NCBI RefSeq assembly: GCF_932526225.1
Contig: NC_064046.1
Coordinates: 4,402,001 to 4,466,000 of the forward strand
Source of the DNA: Nematostella vectensis
Taxonomy: Eukaryota > Cnidaria > Anthozoa > Actiniaria > Edwardsiidae
Length of the DNA: 64,000 nt
Direction: 5' to 3'
In this document: piece by piece, positions 24,301 through 46,708 of the stretch
How positions within the stretch are numbered: position 1 is the stretch's first letter
How the letters are laid out: each line of letters begins with the position of its first letter
Notes under the pieces: generated by a model
The model's input: only the letters and a program-made list of their open reading frames with translations
Databases searched by the model: none
Told to the model about the DNA's origin: nothing
Made by a program: the position numbers and the translations under genes

Positions 24301-26632
24301 GACAAAATGAAACGTTTTGAATTTAAAAACCTCCCACCGTTATTTAGAACCGTCAAACGATGGCTTCGAGCTTGAAAAAATTCGACCCAGGGCGTAGCGG
24401 AGACCGGTAGCGGGAGTACGCTCGAAGACGAAAGAAATAGGGGAAAGGAAAGGCGAGGATGAGCGCACACATACTAAGTCCTAGTAGAAATGGGGCACTA
24501 ACTCAATCAACATTCTTTAAAATTATTGGAAGGGGTACCGGCACGAACCTTAGAATGTCTAGCAGTCGATTGCTTTCATGAATAATTCACAAGAAAAACG
24601 ATCAAGGAGATACGCTAGAACTCATGTTTTAGCCTTTATGGCTTGTATAGCACCCTGTCCACATGACAACTTCCAGTTGGTAAACAGTAAACAGACACCT
24701 GGCTTGCTTTCAAGGACAAAAAATCCACCGACACACCAAACAATCTGTTGACATTTTATTTTGACATGTTTTACGGAAAGTACATTATGAAGCAGCACTG
24801 CAATTAGAGTAATGATATTTTAAAGCTCTACAGTTTTAGTGATATGTCATTAATGGGAATTATCATAGGTCTAGTGAGTATTTCTCGCGCGAAAATTGTG
24901 TCTACATTGAGAATACTTAACAAGAGATGCGACAGTAGATGAGATAGTAATTTTAGCAGAGCTGCTAACTAGGGTGAAGCATCTTCACAGGATAGCGCGC
25001 ATTGTATATTCAATTCTTTTTAGCTCCTACTTTAGACAGGTAGATGGTATTTTTTTTTTCTTGTGTCACTTTGCCGCCCTCCCGGTGAGATCCAAACTCG
25101 AACGCCCTTGCTTAATGCATTGAGATTATCATAAGTGAGAACTATATCCCGAATAACATGAAGACTTGTCTGTCTCTTGACTCGAGCTATTTTCAATCTC
25201 CACTAGCCGCGTTACTAGCTTGTTCACTTCGGGTCGTTTTACCGAGCGCTTTCGCCACGACTGTCTTGATAGGGTCGAAGCAGACCCCACCGTGTACATA
25301 ACTACCTCTACCCTTAACGTACGTATGGTCGGTCATACACGTACTTTTCAGCTTTCAGTTTCAACTAAATACCTCGTGATATGTACAGACTAGCATATGG
25401 TATAGTTGACGTTGCCACCGCTACAGTTGCTTTAGTTACATAGTGTATAACACGCAAGTACTTCGTGACAGTTATTAAATTAAAATTAATTTGAAAAAAT
25501 AATAACATGCTTTAGCAAATACTCCGGTGTCTTCGATAACAAGACTTTGTATTAGAATCAACTTTTTCTGATAGAATCTTTTGCTATTCTTGTTACAATT
25601 CATTTTGTTTTGCATTCGGAAATCGATTCCATGACGATTACGATTCTTGATAAGATCTCATATGAAATGGGTGTTTTCCCTTTTTTTAGTATTATATCGA
25701 TCGCAATAAATCAGCAACAAATTGTATGTTATATAATGTATGTACACAAACATACCCTGAATTATTTCGGTAAGTTAAAAGTGAAATTTGTAATAGAAAT
25801 CCAACATATTATTATTAAGAATTACATCTGCAAAAAATAACAATAGGGAAAAAGTTTTCATATTGAACTGCCCAGCAGTGCCCAAGAAATATTTGACAAA
25901 AAGCGTTTGAATATCAATAGCGTAAATTAAGCCTCGCATACAAGCATAGAAAAATATCGAGTAAAAAAACTCGAACAGTTGAAAATATTTGATCAATATT
26001 AAAGAGCGCGGTTAGAGAAATAAGCATTACAAGAAATTTCTATGGTCACGATTTCGACCAAAATCATAAAGATGCTAAGTGGTACTATTAGAGGCTAAAC
26101 ATTTTTACGTGAATAAAAGCCTTACTCAAAATAAATTGAAATTGTGAACGTAAAATGGTACAACGAAGGTCCCAAATAAATTAAATGTTATATGTTAATT
26201 CGGCGAAAAATCGTTTCAAATACTAAAATTAAAATTGCTATAATCTTCCCCGTCTATATGCAAACTTTGTATGTACAACTTAGTGCCGAAGCAGGATCAT
26301 ATGTAAACACACTGTACAATCAATAATTATAATATAGCTAAAAAAATCTTTCTTAGAAAGAAAATCCCCTTGAATATATATAAAACCAAGCTAAGTCTTC
26401 AGTGCATCGCACAGCGAACTGCTCCTCGTATGAATAACTCTCTACTCTGGCTTTGTAGACCAAAGCTTAACGAAATTTGCTCGTTCAACGAGCGGTATTA
26501 CTTTAGGCGAATCTTCCTAGTTCTATACCCACTTTCTATTGTGTATATTTCCCACAGGAAGCACATCCTTATGGTATTCTTGTACTAAAATCATGCTACA
26601 TTTTCTAGCTTGCTAGAATTATTTACCTAATC

Positions 26633-27579
26633 CTAGGGCGAATCCTCGTTTTTCTCTGACGAGTCGCGGGAACAAGCCGACTCTAGGTGTTTATTTAGAT
26701 ACGACTTGAGCGCGAACGTGCGATCACATCTCTCGCATTTGTATTGTTTTAGCGGGTTGTGAGTCTGGAGATGTGCGCGGAGGTTGGAACGATCCGCGAA
26801 TGCCTTGTTACATTCAGGGCAAGAATAAGGTCGCTCTCCCGTATGCGACCGCTTGTGCCCTTGAAGCAGCCACGGCCTGCTAAATGATTTCCCGCATATC
26901 TCACACTTGTGTAGTAGCTTGTGTGTAAGGACGTGCATCGCTAGGGCAGGCATGGAGACGTATGCTTTCCCGCATTGGTGACACCGCTTCGCCAGCTTGC
27001 CATCAAGGCTACGATGCGTTTGTTTGTGTCGCGATAAATTCGACGAGGTCGCGTACGATTTTCCGCATTCGGCGCAAACATATCGACTCCTTTTTCCTCC
27101 ATTGCCACCATTACCTTTGCTGCGACCATCGGCGCACACTGACTTCACGCTAGCAACCAAGTTCCCATTCTCATCCACTTCCCCATCCTCGCCATTTTCC
27201 TCGCTTTTCCCTTCATTGTAATCCTCGCATTCGCTTGTTGACTCACTGATGCGTCCGTTCGAGTGTAGTTTCGAGGGATTTTCTATATGTGAAATAAGGT
27301 TGTCTTCGGTTGTATCTAAACAGCAGGAGAGAGCAGGGTTTAGCTCGTACAACAGGTGTTTGAAAGAGGAATCATAATCAACTAAGGCCAAAGCCACAAA
27401 AATACTACAAAAGTATAAAACATGTCGGACATTTGCCAAAATACGAAAATTTGCACACAAAAAATCATCTTACCGCTCTCATCTAATTTTATTTTCTTGC
27501 TTTTTCCCGTCCCCGCCGCCGTCGACGTGTTATTATTATATTCTTTGGACTTTTTTTTAATCAGAAACGATTTCGGCAT
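26633..27579 (-). CDS. Scratch-family SNAG/C2H2 zinc-finger transcriptional repressor
   Basis: Two exons, 27474-27579 and 26633-27381, join in phase 1 to give 284 aa. The N-terminus MPKSFLIKKK is a SNAG repression motif, which recruits corepressors such as LSD1/CoREST in the Snail superfamily. Residues 36-135 are acidic and low in complexity. Five C2H2 fingers fill residues ~136-273: YVCAECGKSYATSSNLSRHK, then a second with YVSMPALAMHVLTH, a third with FSRPWLLQGHKRSHTGERP, a fourth with FADRSNLRAHLQTH, and a last with FALKSYLNKHLESAC. The finger sequence, especially YVSMPALAMHVLTH and FALKSYLNKHLESAC, points to Scratch rather than Snail. Scratch proteins bind E-box DNA in the nucleus and act in neural differentiation. 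The stop is TAG at 26,633-26,635. Confidence 0.95.
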
Positions 27580-29949
27580 TTCTCGAATTTTTCTTCCTTA
27601 CACCACGACATATCTCTTCGCTACTTCGCATCGGCGTCGGCTTTTGGTGGATTGAGAGTTTCCCTGATCCTGGAGGAAATCTTCACTGCAGTTTGTGACA
27701 TCGCCTCGCTTCGAATCAACAGGGTTACTGGGCTCAGCTAAGCATCCTCGACGCTTGCAGCATTACCGAATATTTCACCGGAAACAAAATGCGACTATCC
27801 ATGCAAATTGAACTCCCACACAAACGTCAGCAGACCCGTGTATTAAAAAATTCTAGTGGCTGAATGAAAAGCTTGCAATTTCTTCGGTGCTTTTCCTCAT
27901 TTCCGAAAACACGGCCCGTTCGTCCAGCTTGCCCGGGGTTATTGTGAAAGCAAAGTGATTACGTTTTCTATTGTTTAGAAGGCGGGGTTTAGTTCGGTCC
28001 AAAAAAAAAGAAGAGTTGTTGAGCGGCTAGGGTTGGTGGTTGCAGCGAACACTTCCACCTGTTGCCAAGGGTACTTATCTTCGCACACAAAATCACTAAT
28101 AATTTATTGCAATGTTTCACGGGTAACAGCCTATTAAAATGCATGAATCGATCAACATGAATATTATCATGTGAAATAACACCGACGGTGCGCGGTCGTG
28201 CAAAAAAGCGCGCGAAAATCTACTCATTTTTATTGGCTCGGGGATAATTCCTTGATCAAGATCAGGCAAGCGCTCTCCAGGAGATAAATCTGATTGGCTG
28301 AGACCGTATGTGAGTTCTGAGCGAGGTTTTTGATTGGTCCATGTTTGTATTGGTTTTCCGAGTACCTCCATTCAACGTCTTATTTGCTCTTAGAAAATAT
28401 AATTGGTTTCAATTTAGAAGCCAGGATATTTTTATCCGCAATAAATGTTTTTTTGTTTACATGTAATATAGAACGAAATACGACTTAGCCATTTCATATC
28501 GAATCGCTTTCTTTAGAAAAGATTTCCGAAGTAGATTTTTGTATTGAGGCATTAGAATTCAAAATCTAAATCATTAGATTAGAAACGATATTATGTCGGA
28601 AGATGCGAGACATGCAAAAAACAATATTTTGAATTTCCTTCGGATAAAAGAAACAAATTTTGTTCAAAATTGTGGTTTCTTCAGAGCTTAATTTTTTGTT
28701 TGATTTTTAAAACCTACTCATACAAATCATCATTTTGTTCTCCATCCCATAGTAACAAAGCCACCAATTCACACCATCTTATTCTGATTCCAATAAATTC
28801 CAAAATATTTTCCCCTCAATTTTTTTTACTAGTGAGTTTCCGTGTTTGAGCCTTCGATGTCCACTTTATCTCACCAAGAGAGCATCTCATGCTAGATGTG
28901 GTTTACTTTGAGAAAGTGAAAACATTAAAAAATCCCATTTTCTCCTTCGGTCTCGCTTGGGGGTGAATAATGCAGGTCTCAATTCTCATAACCTATTGGT
29001 CAATATCGCTGTGATGGGCCTTCCTTCATAAATTACTTTATAAAATGACAAAGTTGACATTTCCATGCGATACCTCTACCGCAAAATTCTCATTGGTAAA
29101 AAAATATCTGTCAAAGTAAGCCAACTAGATTGGTATAAATGCTATGTGTGTGTGCCATGCCGTATGCTCTAAAAGCAAGTAAAAAAAATAATAATAACAA
29201 AAATACGCTTAACTCGTCGGTTTTGGCAATTCAATGACAGGCAAGTGTGAGAATATATTGATTTGCAACTCAATCTCGATAAAATTTGCGCTCGAGACGA
29301 AGCGCTTTGCGCAAGCTTTTTTGTCATAATCAGTGTCATTTGTAAATGAAAAAGAGGTTAAATTATGTCAAGCTTGTCGATGGGGCATCCGACCAGAAAC
29401 GCTCTCTTTAATTTGACTTTGTCACCAAGCCCCAGCCGTAACGATGGTAACGGCTTAATGGCGAATCCGCAAATAGCTGCAAACAGTTCCTTCGAAAACT
29501 AAAATAGCGTCCGCGTCAATGTAAATGGGTGTTAGGAGGAAATAACAAACCATCGCTCAACAGGCGATGTGAAACGCACAAATCTCTAGGAAGGAAACAT
29601 CTATTGAATACTTGAAAAGATCGATTTTCGTAAATCAACCAACTCTAAACCAGTGCATATAACAATCCGGCAAAATGATTTATCGTGACGTCCTGTCATA
29701 AAAGGAAGTATGACGCGCATACTTTGCGAATTATTTATTCATTCTGACTCTTGTTATATTTTCGTGTATATACCCTTTTCGATTACTCTAAAAAAAAACG
29801 GATAGCGAGGAGATATTTAATGTATTTTTACGGCCTCGTCAAGGGAGCTTATCCGGTTCACATCAATTTAAAAATATTTGAGCGAGTGCAGTGCAGCTTT
29901 ACAAAAGACAAACCCGTCCCACCCGCCTAACGATTTGAGCAGCAGAACG

Positions 29950-30470
29950 CAGATTTGATCCAACTTCAACTTTATTGTACATAAATACAATATTTTTCTT
30001 TTATGTGCTCACCCGCTAATAGAACAGGCTAATCTAGGCGGGTTCAGCTTAAATAACAGTTACAATAATTTCAGAAATAACAAACACAGGACGAGCAAGA
30101 CGAACAGGAACACAGAACATAAAAAAGAGAGAAAAATAGGAGGAGTTTAGTTTTCCTGTAGAGAGCAATGTTTGTTGGAGGAATATATCAAAGTTGTTCA
30201 TTAGTCAAAAAAACGGTATCCTACGTTGAAATTGACCTATCAAGCTTGAATAGCTTTGCTTATATGGGAGACATCAACGTAGTCATCAATTTACGACTCG
30301 ACGAGTTTTTGATGTAATTTCGTTTTGAATGCTTTTTGCCATTCTCTTTTAGGGAAGCTGGTAGCTCATTCCATAGCCTTGCGCCAAGCCTGGAAAATGA
30401 TTTGTATTGGAGCTGGAGTTTTGCATGTTTAATATAGAAATTATTAGATGCTGGGACGAGCTTCTGTTGG
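29950..30470 (-). mobile_element. 3' fragment of a non-LTR retrotransposon
   Basis: The minus strand at 30,260-30,470 encodes LQYKSFSRLGARLWNELPAS followed by LKEN and a basic tail ending in TAA. FSRLGARLWNELP is the familiar tail of reverse-transcriptase polyproteins in CR1/Rex-like LINEs. The adjacent 29,950-30,260 would be its 3' UTR. The rest of the element is absent, which is typical 5' truncation. The exact clade is not determined. Confidence 0.65.
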
Positions 30471-31033
30471 TGAGATGGGGAGAGGGTTTCCTGTGACGTC
30501 ACAACTCTTACCATCCAACCACCAGGAAACCCGATTAGAACACCTGGGACTAGGCTGTGAACTCTCAAGATCTACAGCGAGGACAGCATTCTTAAGGGCC
30601 GTACCTTGTCAAGGTGCGCAAACAGAAAAATCTGATATCCAGCGGAAGAAAGTACCCCTCCCACCCCTATACCCAAACCCTTGCTACGCGCCCGCCCTCG
30701 TATAACAGAGATGTTTATTTTCAAGAATAGTTGAAGTGACGTCACAGGAAACCAGACCCCAGGCTGCCTCACGGTTTATCTCCATGGACAGGGAACCCGG
30801 TAGGAACGTCTGGGGCTAGGCTGTTTTTTTTACAAAGTGACCTTGTATAGAGATTGAGACCGAGGCATCGTTTTACAACAAGAAGAGGTAACAGGGTCAT
30901 TGATTTATCTTATATTTTTATTTGTTTTTGTGCGTTTTGTATGTATATATTTATATATGTATAAAAGTTGTTTTATTTTACAATATATAATAATAAACAT
31001 ATTGGCTATAGTCAGAACAATATACAAACTTAT

Positions 31034-31292
31034 CACATGCAAATGAGATCAACAGTATAGCAAATAAGATAATAGGTTAATACCTCCACTACTAGCGTGA
31101 CATGTTACAAGCGTGTCATGCTACTAGCGTGACATGCAACAAGCGTGACATGATCCCCATATCACGTGCAAATGAGATCAACAGTATAGCAAATAAGATA
31201 ATAGGTTAATACCTCCATTACTAGCGTGACGTTACAAGCGTGTCATGCTACTAGCGTGACATGCAACAAGCGTGACATGATCCCCATATCAC
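31034..31292. repeat. 129-bp tandem duplication with GCGTGACATG motifs
   Basis: Two copies start at 31,034 and 31,163 (CAAATGAGATCAACAGTATA shared). Each contains four spaced copies of AAGCGTGACATG or CTAGCGTGACATG. The second copy has lost a few bases. Confidence 0.9.
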
Positions 31293-31361
31293 AATTTTCA
31301 AAAATAATACCGCTATAGACAAAGGATGGCTTGAAAACGAAGAAGTATAAAATAAATTTCT

Positions 31362-31508
31362 TAGTAGGAAGCAAGACAAGCGCGACGCAGGTGGGAATCG
31401 GTCAAACAAGAGCGCAAGTAAACCAAGCAGTTGTGTTGTCTTGCGCTTGCGTTTGACTGAGAATCGGGTGTTGCACTCGCGCTTGCTTCCTAGTGAAAAC
31501 CAGTCTTA
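31362..31508. mobile_element. Short inverted-repeat element (AAGACTGGTTTTCACTAGGAAGC end)
   Basis: TAGGAAGCAAGACAAGCGCG on the left faces CGCGCTTGCTTCCTAGTG on the right. The outer right end, CTAGTGAAAACCAGTCTTAA, resembles the GTGAGAACCAGCCTTAA end of the MITE at 38,291-38,632. The left end is degraded. Confidence 0.6.
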
Positions 31509-32840
31509 AGAGATTCCCGTGCTTGTCAAAACGGGACTTTGGAAAGCGTGTCCGTAAATAGAGCTGGAGATTTAACTTTATAAGTATATTCTACGATATA
31601 ATAAGCGAAACTACAAGTACTGGATGCCCTGTGGTTTAACAAAGGACAGACGTGTCCAGCATTTAAAAACAAAAATTATTTATTCCCCTTCAGCAGATCC
31701 CCTTTTTTCGTGGCTCATGATATTATGTCGTGGCATAGTCCTTTAAAAAATGTTGCAGCTATAAATTTAGTTTCTTTGAGATGGCTTTAAAAAATGACTT
31801 CCTTGATCAATACCTCACGGTAAAGGATTCCAAACGTTAAAGAACAAAAAAACAAATACAACTAACTATGAATAAGTCAGATATACATGTCTTTGCTAAT
31901 CCCTCCAAAAAGATTGTCATAATACTTTGCTCTAATTAGTTGGCTCACTGCGAACCACTGTGAAATACGAAATGTCTGTAGAACCATTGTCAGCCATACC
32001 TTTGTTTTTGTTTATTTTTTAAGGACAAATATTCGACAAAATCGCGGAATAACCATCAAGAAATGAAGTTTTATATTTGATTTACCAAATTCATTCGAAA
32101 ATATTGCTAAAGCCTATCCAAATCAGCCGATGGAAATGGATGCTTTCTCCTACTCGATATTTTTTTTAGAATGACAACATGCTGACTGACAGAGGCACTT
32201 TAATAAAGTCTACTTGCTAGCCTGGGGTGACAAAGGTTATTTCTAACCCCCTTATAATTTTTGCATAAGACGTAATTCAACATTTATAACTCCTTTAAAA
32301 CCGTTAGTACAACAGGTGGATATAAAAAGACAAAATTCCAATCCATTTATGGTGCACAAGCCTTCCGTGAAGGTTAGAATTCCAAGAAATCATCGCAATA
32401 AAGATAGTATTTGACAAAAGTCTGAACACAAGTTAAGACTCCACAGACCGAGACGATGTCCACATGGAATTAATGTGTTCTACAGCCGCCTATATAGTAA
32501 TCAAACGATCTAAGGGAAAACATAACTTCTGGGAGCAACTAGACTCCAGGGGAAAAATAATCAGTTGAATTTTCATCCCTTGGTAGGTTTGTGCGTCATT
32601 TTTCACAAAGAAACTCAACAAAGCAACATTTTGAAAAAAAAAACATCATTAATTTTTCCTAATTATACATCTCAGAAATACTTTTGGTCGTTTATATTAT
32701 AAATTTAGGATGACTTATAACAATTATTTCATATCTGAAAAATACATCTTTACTCTGTGTACAGGTTTTTTTTCCACCGATATTTCATCTGAAAGCAAGT
32801 GCATGAGTTTCCATACAGACAAGCTACTATCTCCTTGAAT

Positions 32841-32954
32841 GTGTAGTTCCAGAAAATATTCATACACCCCCCATGGAGGGGATTTGAAATTCATACCCCC
32901 GACCCACTCCATGGGGGAGGGGGGGGGGGGGGAGGATATTTTCTGGAACTACAC
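32841..32954. mobile_element. 114-bp hairpin element (GTGTAGTTCCAGAAAATAT ends)
   Basis: GTGTAGTTCCAGAAAATAT at the left is perfectly mirrored by ATATTTTCTGGAACTACAC at the right. The inner part is C/G-rich around CCCCATGG and its reverse, including a run of 16 G. Confidence 0.85.
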
Positions 32955-34637
32955 AATCCCCTAAAGTACTTTCATCCCAAAACTCCATAAAAAATCTACC
33001 ACTTGATTCTACCACAATCCACCACAATCCAGAAAGACCATCGTCTTGATTGTTATTCTGGCGGTTCTGATTTAAATATGTTTTCTTCGAACCTGCCTTT
33101 GCTGTTTCGATAGGCCGATTTCTTGTCCCCTTAACAAGCACGTTGTGCAATTCTAAGGTCCTAGCATTTCACTGATAATTGTTTGCCTGGCTGTGGCGAA
33201 TGACCTTGATTTATGAACAAGTCCCACAGATTTCCAAGAAACGTTTGTTCTAAGAACTTTTCAAGGGACAATGTCCATGTCATTATCCCGTCTTTTGTGA
33301 AATATGAATATGGGCCATTGTGAATTAGCCTGCTCATTTCCCCTGCATTTCGCTTATCTATTTGTAAACTGGGAAATACTTGTGGCTAGCTAATAGTAAA
33401 CTTCCCATTGTACAGTCATAGAAGTGAACTCTAATTTTAATGAAATCCCCAACATCGATTTTGAGGCAGATTTCTTTTTGACTGGCTCACCATGGTAAAA
33501 CCATATCCTGTTTGTTTCACTTTATCCTTAAAGCTCTATTATAATACTTTCTCCTGTTGAAAACACTTGCTATCAAGTGATCAAATCAACAAATACACCG
33601 AGTTATAGTGAGCCATACTATGTATGGTAAGAACGATCGTATGCATTTATTTTTGTGGATTTTTTTTATCAAATGTATCAAATCTATTATGGCAAATAAT
33701 TAATATGTTGTAGGAATTTCTAAATGTGGCGCTTTCTAAAAGGCAGCTATTGATTTGCTATTAGCATTTAATCTACATTTTGTATTGTATATGTTTTACC
33801 TATACAATATTTACAAATTGTTGAATATTCCAAAATAATTGGATATAATAGATCCCCTAAAACATTATCAATAATATAAGGCTATATTTATATGAATATT
33901 GCCTATTAAGAAGCTTGTGAGCTTCCATGATAAATAAATAACAATGTTTGTGTGGTAATGATAATACTGAAATAGTGTTTGGTGTAATATGTGACATAGT
34001 TGGGTAATATAAAATTCATACAATAGTTTCCTAGAATTGTGGGTTGATAAAATGTGGGATACATGTCTGAATTATTGAAAAGACTGTAATCCAACCCTTA
34101 CAGTGAAGATTAAGTTTATTTTTTAAAATAGAAAAAGAATCAGAACTAAAGGTTTACTCAGACAGGCCCCCTCCCTAACTTTGCATTTCCCAGAATGTTT
34201 CTAAATGTTTGTAGTGGCGCATACAAGTAGGCATGGGAAAGTTAGAGCAGCATACCTAGGATAAGTAAGGGGATAGGGATAGGGGAATAGTGCACCAGAC
34301 CCCACACCAGCATATAAAGCTCTTTAACCTTACCCATAAAAGAGAGATAATACCATTACATAGGGAACTCCCCTATCCCTTTACTTCTTCGAAGCCACTG
34401 CATGGGGTGTTATCTCTAATTCAAAGATCAGACATGTACCTGGGATTTGCCAGAGGGGGATGCACAGTCATAGAGAAATGGCCCACTTTTTATGGCCAAG
34501 AGAAAAAGGAGGATGGAATACCCCCCCCCCCCCCCCCTCTAGTACATGCCTGATGTTCGGGCTGTGTTGGAACCATGGTTAATATACCTTAGGGTGCGCT
34601 AGTGTAGCAGATAGGCAGAAAACAGTTACTTCTACCT

Positions 34638-43608
<8,971 letters not shown>

Positions 43609-44431
43609 GGTCAATGAGCAGTGCATGTGTTCCTATAAAATCCCGAAAATACTTATTTTCCCGAGTAAAAATGCCTAAAATTGAAGAGTAGTTTATAAGA
43701 CGAACCTTTCCACCAAGACGTTACGCGAGTAGGCAGTTATACCTACTGAACTGCGCATGCTCAATAACCCCGTAGCCAATCATAATCCAGTATTTTCTTG
43801 TACGCCCGCGATTTTCCAGCAGTACTCCAAATCAAAGTTGGTTTTCTTCGAAACCGGTTTCCGGTATTGGAGATACTCCATTTCCGGTTTCATAGCACTC
43901 TTTAGAAATGTCCTTGGACTGCTTTAGCGAGGTAAAGCAGAACGCAAAATCAGTTAGCTTTAATAAAAGGGCTAACTACCCAAGCGTTTAGAAGCGTGTC
44001 ATCAAGATTTTACAGATCCTAAGGTCGAAGAAAGGGAATCTCTCTGGAGACAACCATTCAAAGTTTCCCAGAATTTTTTATGCTCCCACGTCGCCTGGAC
44101 AACTCTCATATCTTTTGGGAATTTGAAAATATTTTTGTACAGAACATGTCTTCTTATACCAGGTTTGTTGATCTTAAGATGTATTTATTTCTCAGTAGGT
44201 TGAAGGGTAAAGATCTTTTTTTACTAGCTGTATGATGAACACACAAATGTTGTGATATTATGAATATATGAAGTCCAAAAAATACCGTCCTAATTTGGTG
44301 AGAATGACAGTTCCTTTGTAATGGGTTGAGAATGTAGACACACTTCTTAGGTGACACTTCGGGGTCTTTAGATTTCACCGGTTTATACCGGTACGTTCAT
44401 AAAAAGTTTTTTTTTCTTTATTTTATGTTAC

Positions 44432-44565
44432 TCGTGAGTGGGGCATCCTTGGGGACCCAGGGCGTCGCGGAGATTGGGCACACAGGGAGCGCGCGAAAAA
44501 GAAAGAGGACTGTGGGCGCGATCTCCGCGACGCCCCAGGCGGTGTGCGCACTACGACCGCAATGC
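44432..44565. repeat. GC-rich dispersed repeat, copy 1
   Basis: TTGGGGACCCAGGGCGTCGC followed by an inner inverted pair (GCGTCGCGGAGAT ... ATCTCCGCGACGC) and AGGCGGTGTGCGCACTACGA. An inverted, internally deleted copy is at 48,414-48,475. A looser relative, GACCCAGGGCGTAGCGGAGA, is at about 24,386. Confidence 0.8.
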
Positions 44566-46143
44566 ATTGTGGAAGCAAATTTATGACGCTCCATGGGAAA
44601 AACATGGCGGATGTAGGCTGTAGCGAATGTAGTTTATAGCTGGTTTATTCGTTTTAATTTCCTTTTTGTCCTTAAAACTTTTGATTTCCAAAGACTTTTG
44701 TTGACTTTTTTTTAACTAATATAAGAAATTTGCAACTTTCAAGGGAAGGTGTGATATTCGCTAAAAACGTTCTTGGTTTGAAGTAGGTCCGCGTTTGGCT
44801 CATTTCGGCTTAGACATGCGATGCAAAACTTGCCCAGAATCCTGATTTGGATTCTCAAAGAAATGCTCTTTCTAAATATATGATGCCCCGCCTCTGGAAA
44901 TAGGTGATATTCATCGATGTATTCTTCGTAGGTTTGACCAGTCAATTGCAAATGGAGGAGAGGGGTCTGAGGGAGAAAGGTGATAGCTGGCAAACCACCA
45001 AAGAAAAAAGAGCCAAGACAACCGCCCTCACGGAAAAGTCTGTTTACTGGCCCGAAAGAGCCGCAATCGGCGTACAACCTTCTCTAGCTGGACCATTAAA
45101 GAAGGCAGATCACTAGAAATCTTGCACACTTAGAACTTGCTCAAAGTTTATTAATATTATTATAAATTCCCTTTTTACCAGCCTGCCCATTTACTTACAT
45201 ATGTTTTTAGGGTTTTTAAAAACCTGGCACAATGACTTTGTGGACAATCAAAATGTTTGCGTTTGTGACCCTTTTGTGCTTTTATTTTGCTTGAGATTTA
45301 ATCTGATAATAGGTCAGATTAAAATATGTACAGTACACACTGTACGGAGGATTTTATAGAATCGATATAGAAGCGAGAGATACGCTCTTTTTATTGAATA
45401 AACATAATGTCACATTTCAGATAAGCTTTAAATTAAGGACACCTTGGGTAAGTTAAGGGATTTCCCTTTCACATCTATTACTATTTATTACTATAACTTA
45501 TATTTGACAGGTTTGCAAAATGAAAGTGATGTGGGTACACCAAGAATATTAATCATATTCTTTGGGCTGGGTTCAACTCCCAGGTCACTTTTTGCATCAA
45601 CCTGTTAAACATTGTTTTCCATAACTTATATAGTGCTGCATACAAGGAGTAGCCCTGCATCAGACTGGAGAATCTATTTATTCAATTTTCCCAAACAATG
45701 AATTCCTCCATTCGGTGCTATTGATTGTACCAACTTTATGGTAACCAGCCTTTAAGAAGGGTATGTTTGGATAGAGGGGGGGGGGGGGGTACACTGAGAT
45801 GTTTGAACACTGACCCTGTTAGGGCAGGGAAAACATAACCTAGAAATATATTCAGGACAAAGCAGCCAAAAACCACACCCTGTCAAGTAGCACATCCCTG
45901 TATAGTCAGTATAGTAATGTTAAAAGTCATTGTCCTCTCCTTGAAATATTGGGGCATTTGATTCTTGAGTCCTCTAATGTCTTGCTTATTTTCCCTGAAC
46001 TGTGTCTCTTTTCCAAGCATGTAACTGGTTTTGTTATATATGATTCATTTTTTTTGTTGTCATCATTATCTTGCAAGTTGTAAACAAGATAATGTAGTCT
46101 GTCTAGCAGATGTGCAATGCCTATAGTTTTTTACTTTCAGTAA

Positions 46144-46352
46144 TGTGCAGTGCTCTTCAGTGTCTGTCAACTATTTGCTTTGATGATGTGCAATGACCCT
46201 TATGCTATCATTGTCCAGTAAGTGCAATGCCTTTTGGGGGGGGCTTTACTGTTCAGTAATGTGCAAAGCTCTTCAGTGTCTATCAACTATTTGTTTAGTT
46301 GATGTGCAAGGACTCTTTGAGCTATCACTGTCCAGTGAGTGCAATGCCTTTT
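46144..46352. repeat. ~117-bp tandem duplication upstream of the plus-strand EXO1-like exon
   Basis: Copies at 46,144-46,233 and 46,261-46,352 share GCTCTTCAGTGTCTRTCAAC, TATTTG, GATGTGCAA and AGTGCAATGCCTTTTGG. Confidence 0.85.
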
Positions 46353-46570
46353 GGCTTTACTATTTCTTTACTAAGGCAGGACCAAGCATTGCGCTTTGGC
46401 CTGACTGAGGCAGAGAGAAAGTGACACTTAGCACAATCTGTGTCCATTGAATATATGGACATATTGTTAATTGTATTGTGTGTGTTTTAAAATTGTTTGT
46501 TTTTAATAGACAACCCTGTCCTGTTACTGTTTTTAACATATATTTATATCATGCTTATTTTTATTGACAG

Positions 46571-46708
46571 ACTTGTGTATCTGAGAAAGAGCAATATGTT
46601 GTTGCCCCCTACGAATCAGACACGCAAATTGGCTACCTTATAAGATCTGGTATGGCAGATCCTGCTTTAAGTGAAGACTCGGACCTGCTTGCATATGGTT
46701 GCTCCAAG
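46571..46708 (+). CDS. EXO1/Rad2-type nuclease exon (plus strand)
   Basis: One open 46-codon exon with a good acceptor (TTTTTATTGACAG) and a donor (AAG then GTATTG), phase 0 at both ends. It encodes [20 protein letters not shown] and [17 protein letters not shown]-[AS]-D-x-Q and EDSDLL-[AL]-[FY]-GC are the internal-nuclease motifs of EXO1/Rad2/FEN family flap nucleases, with the metal-binding acidic residues kept. No neighbouring exon of such a gene can be found on this strand within a few kb. The only other piece nearby, the N-terminus at 48,140-48,300, is on the opposite strand. It is either a stray exon from a rearranged gene or part of a gene I could not assemble. Confidence 0.7.

Larger units (their letters stand above)
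22645..26632. other. Intergenic region between EDC4 start and SCRT end
   Basis: Contains a 223-bp MITE (22,887-23,109) and a piggyBac-like element copy (~23,340-24,300). The remainder, 24,300-26,632, is AT-rich with only short chance reading frames. The 3' UTR of the Scratch gene must lie in its right part. The EDC4 promoter should lie within the first few hundred bases; I see no TATA box. Confidence 0.6.
27580..34637. other. 7-kb intergenic region between SCRT start and TENT4 end
   Basis: No gene recognised. It holds a non-LTR retrotransposon 3' fragment (29,950-30,470), a 129-bp tandem duplication (31,034-31,292) and a MITE (31,362-31,508). It also has a short hairpin element (32,841-32,954) and one copy of a dispersed 45-bp motif (32,100-32,165). 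The SCRT promoter should lie just right of 27,579. A candidate TENT4 poly(A) signal, AATAAA on the minus strand, is at about 34,111-34,116, 520 bp past the stop. Confidence 0.6.

Noticed and set aside
26962-27221. Frames overlapping the Scratch zinc fingers
   Set aside because: Shadow frames; the minus-strand frame with five complete C2H2 fingers is the coding one.
44739-45077. Minus-strand 112-codon frame
   Set aside because: No family similarity, no splice or start support, and it overlaps another weak candidate on the other strand.
45520-45595. tRNA-like fold with CTGGGTTCAACTCCCAG T-arm and an AAT anticodon loop
   Set aside because: The T-arm, anticodon stem and acceptor can pair, but there is no usable A box and the D arm is only 3 bp; likely chance.
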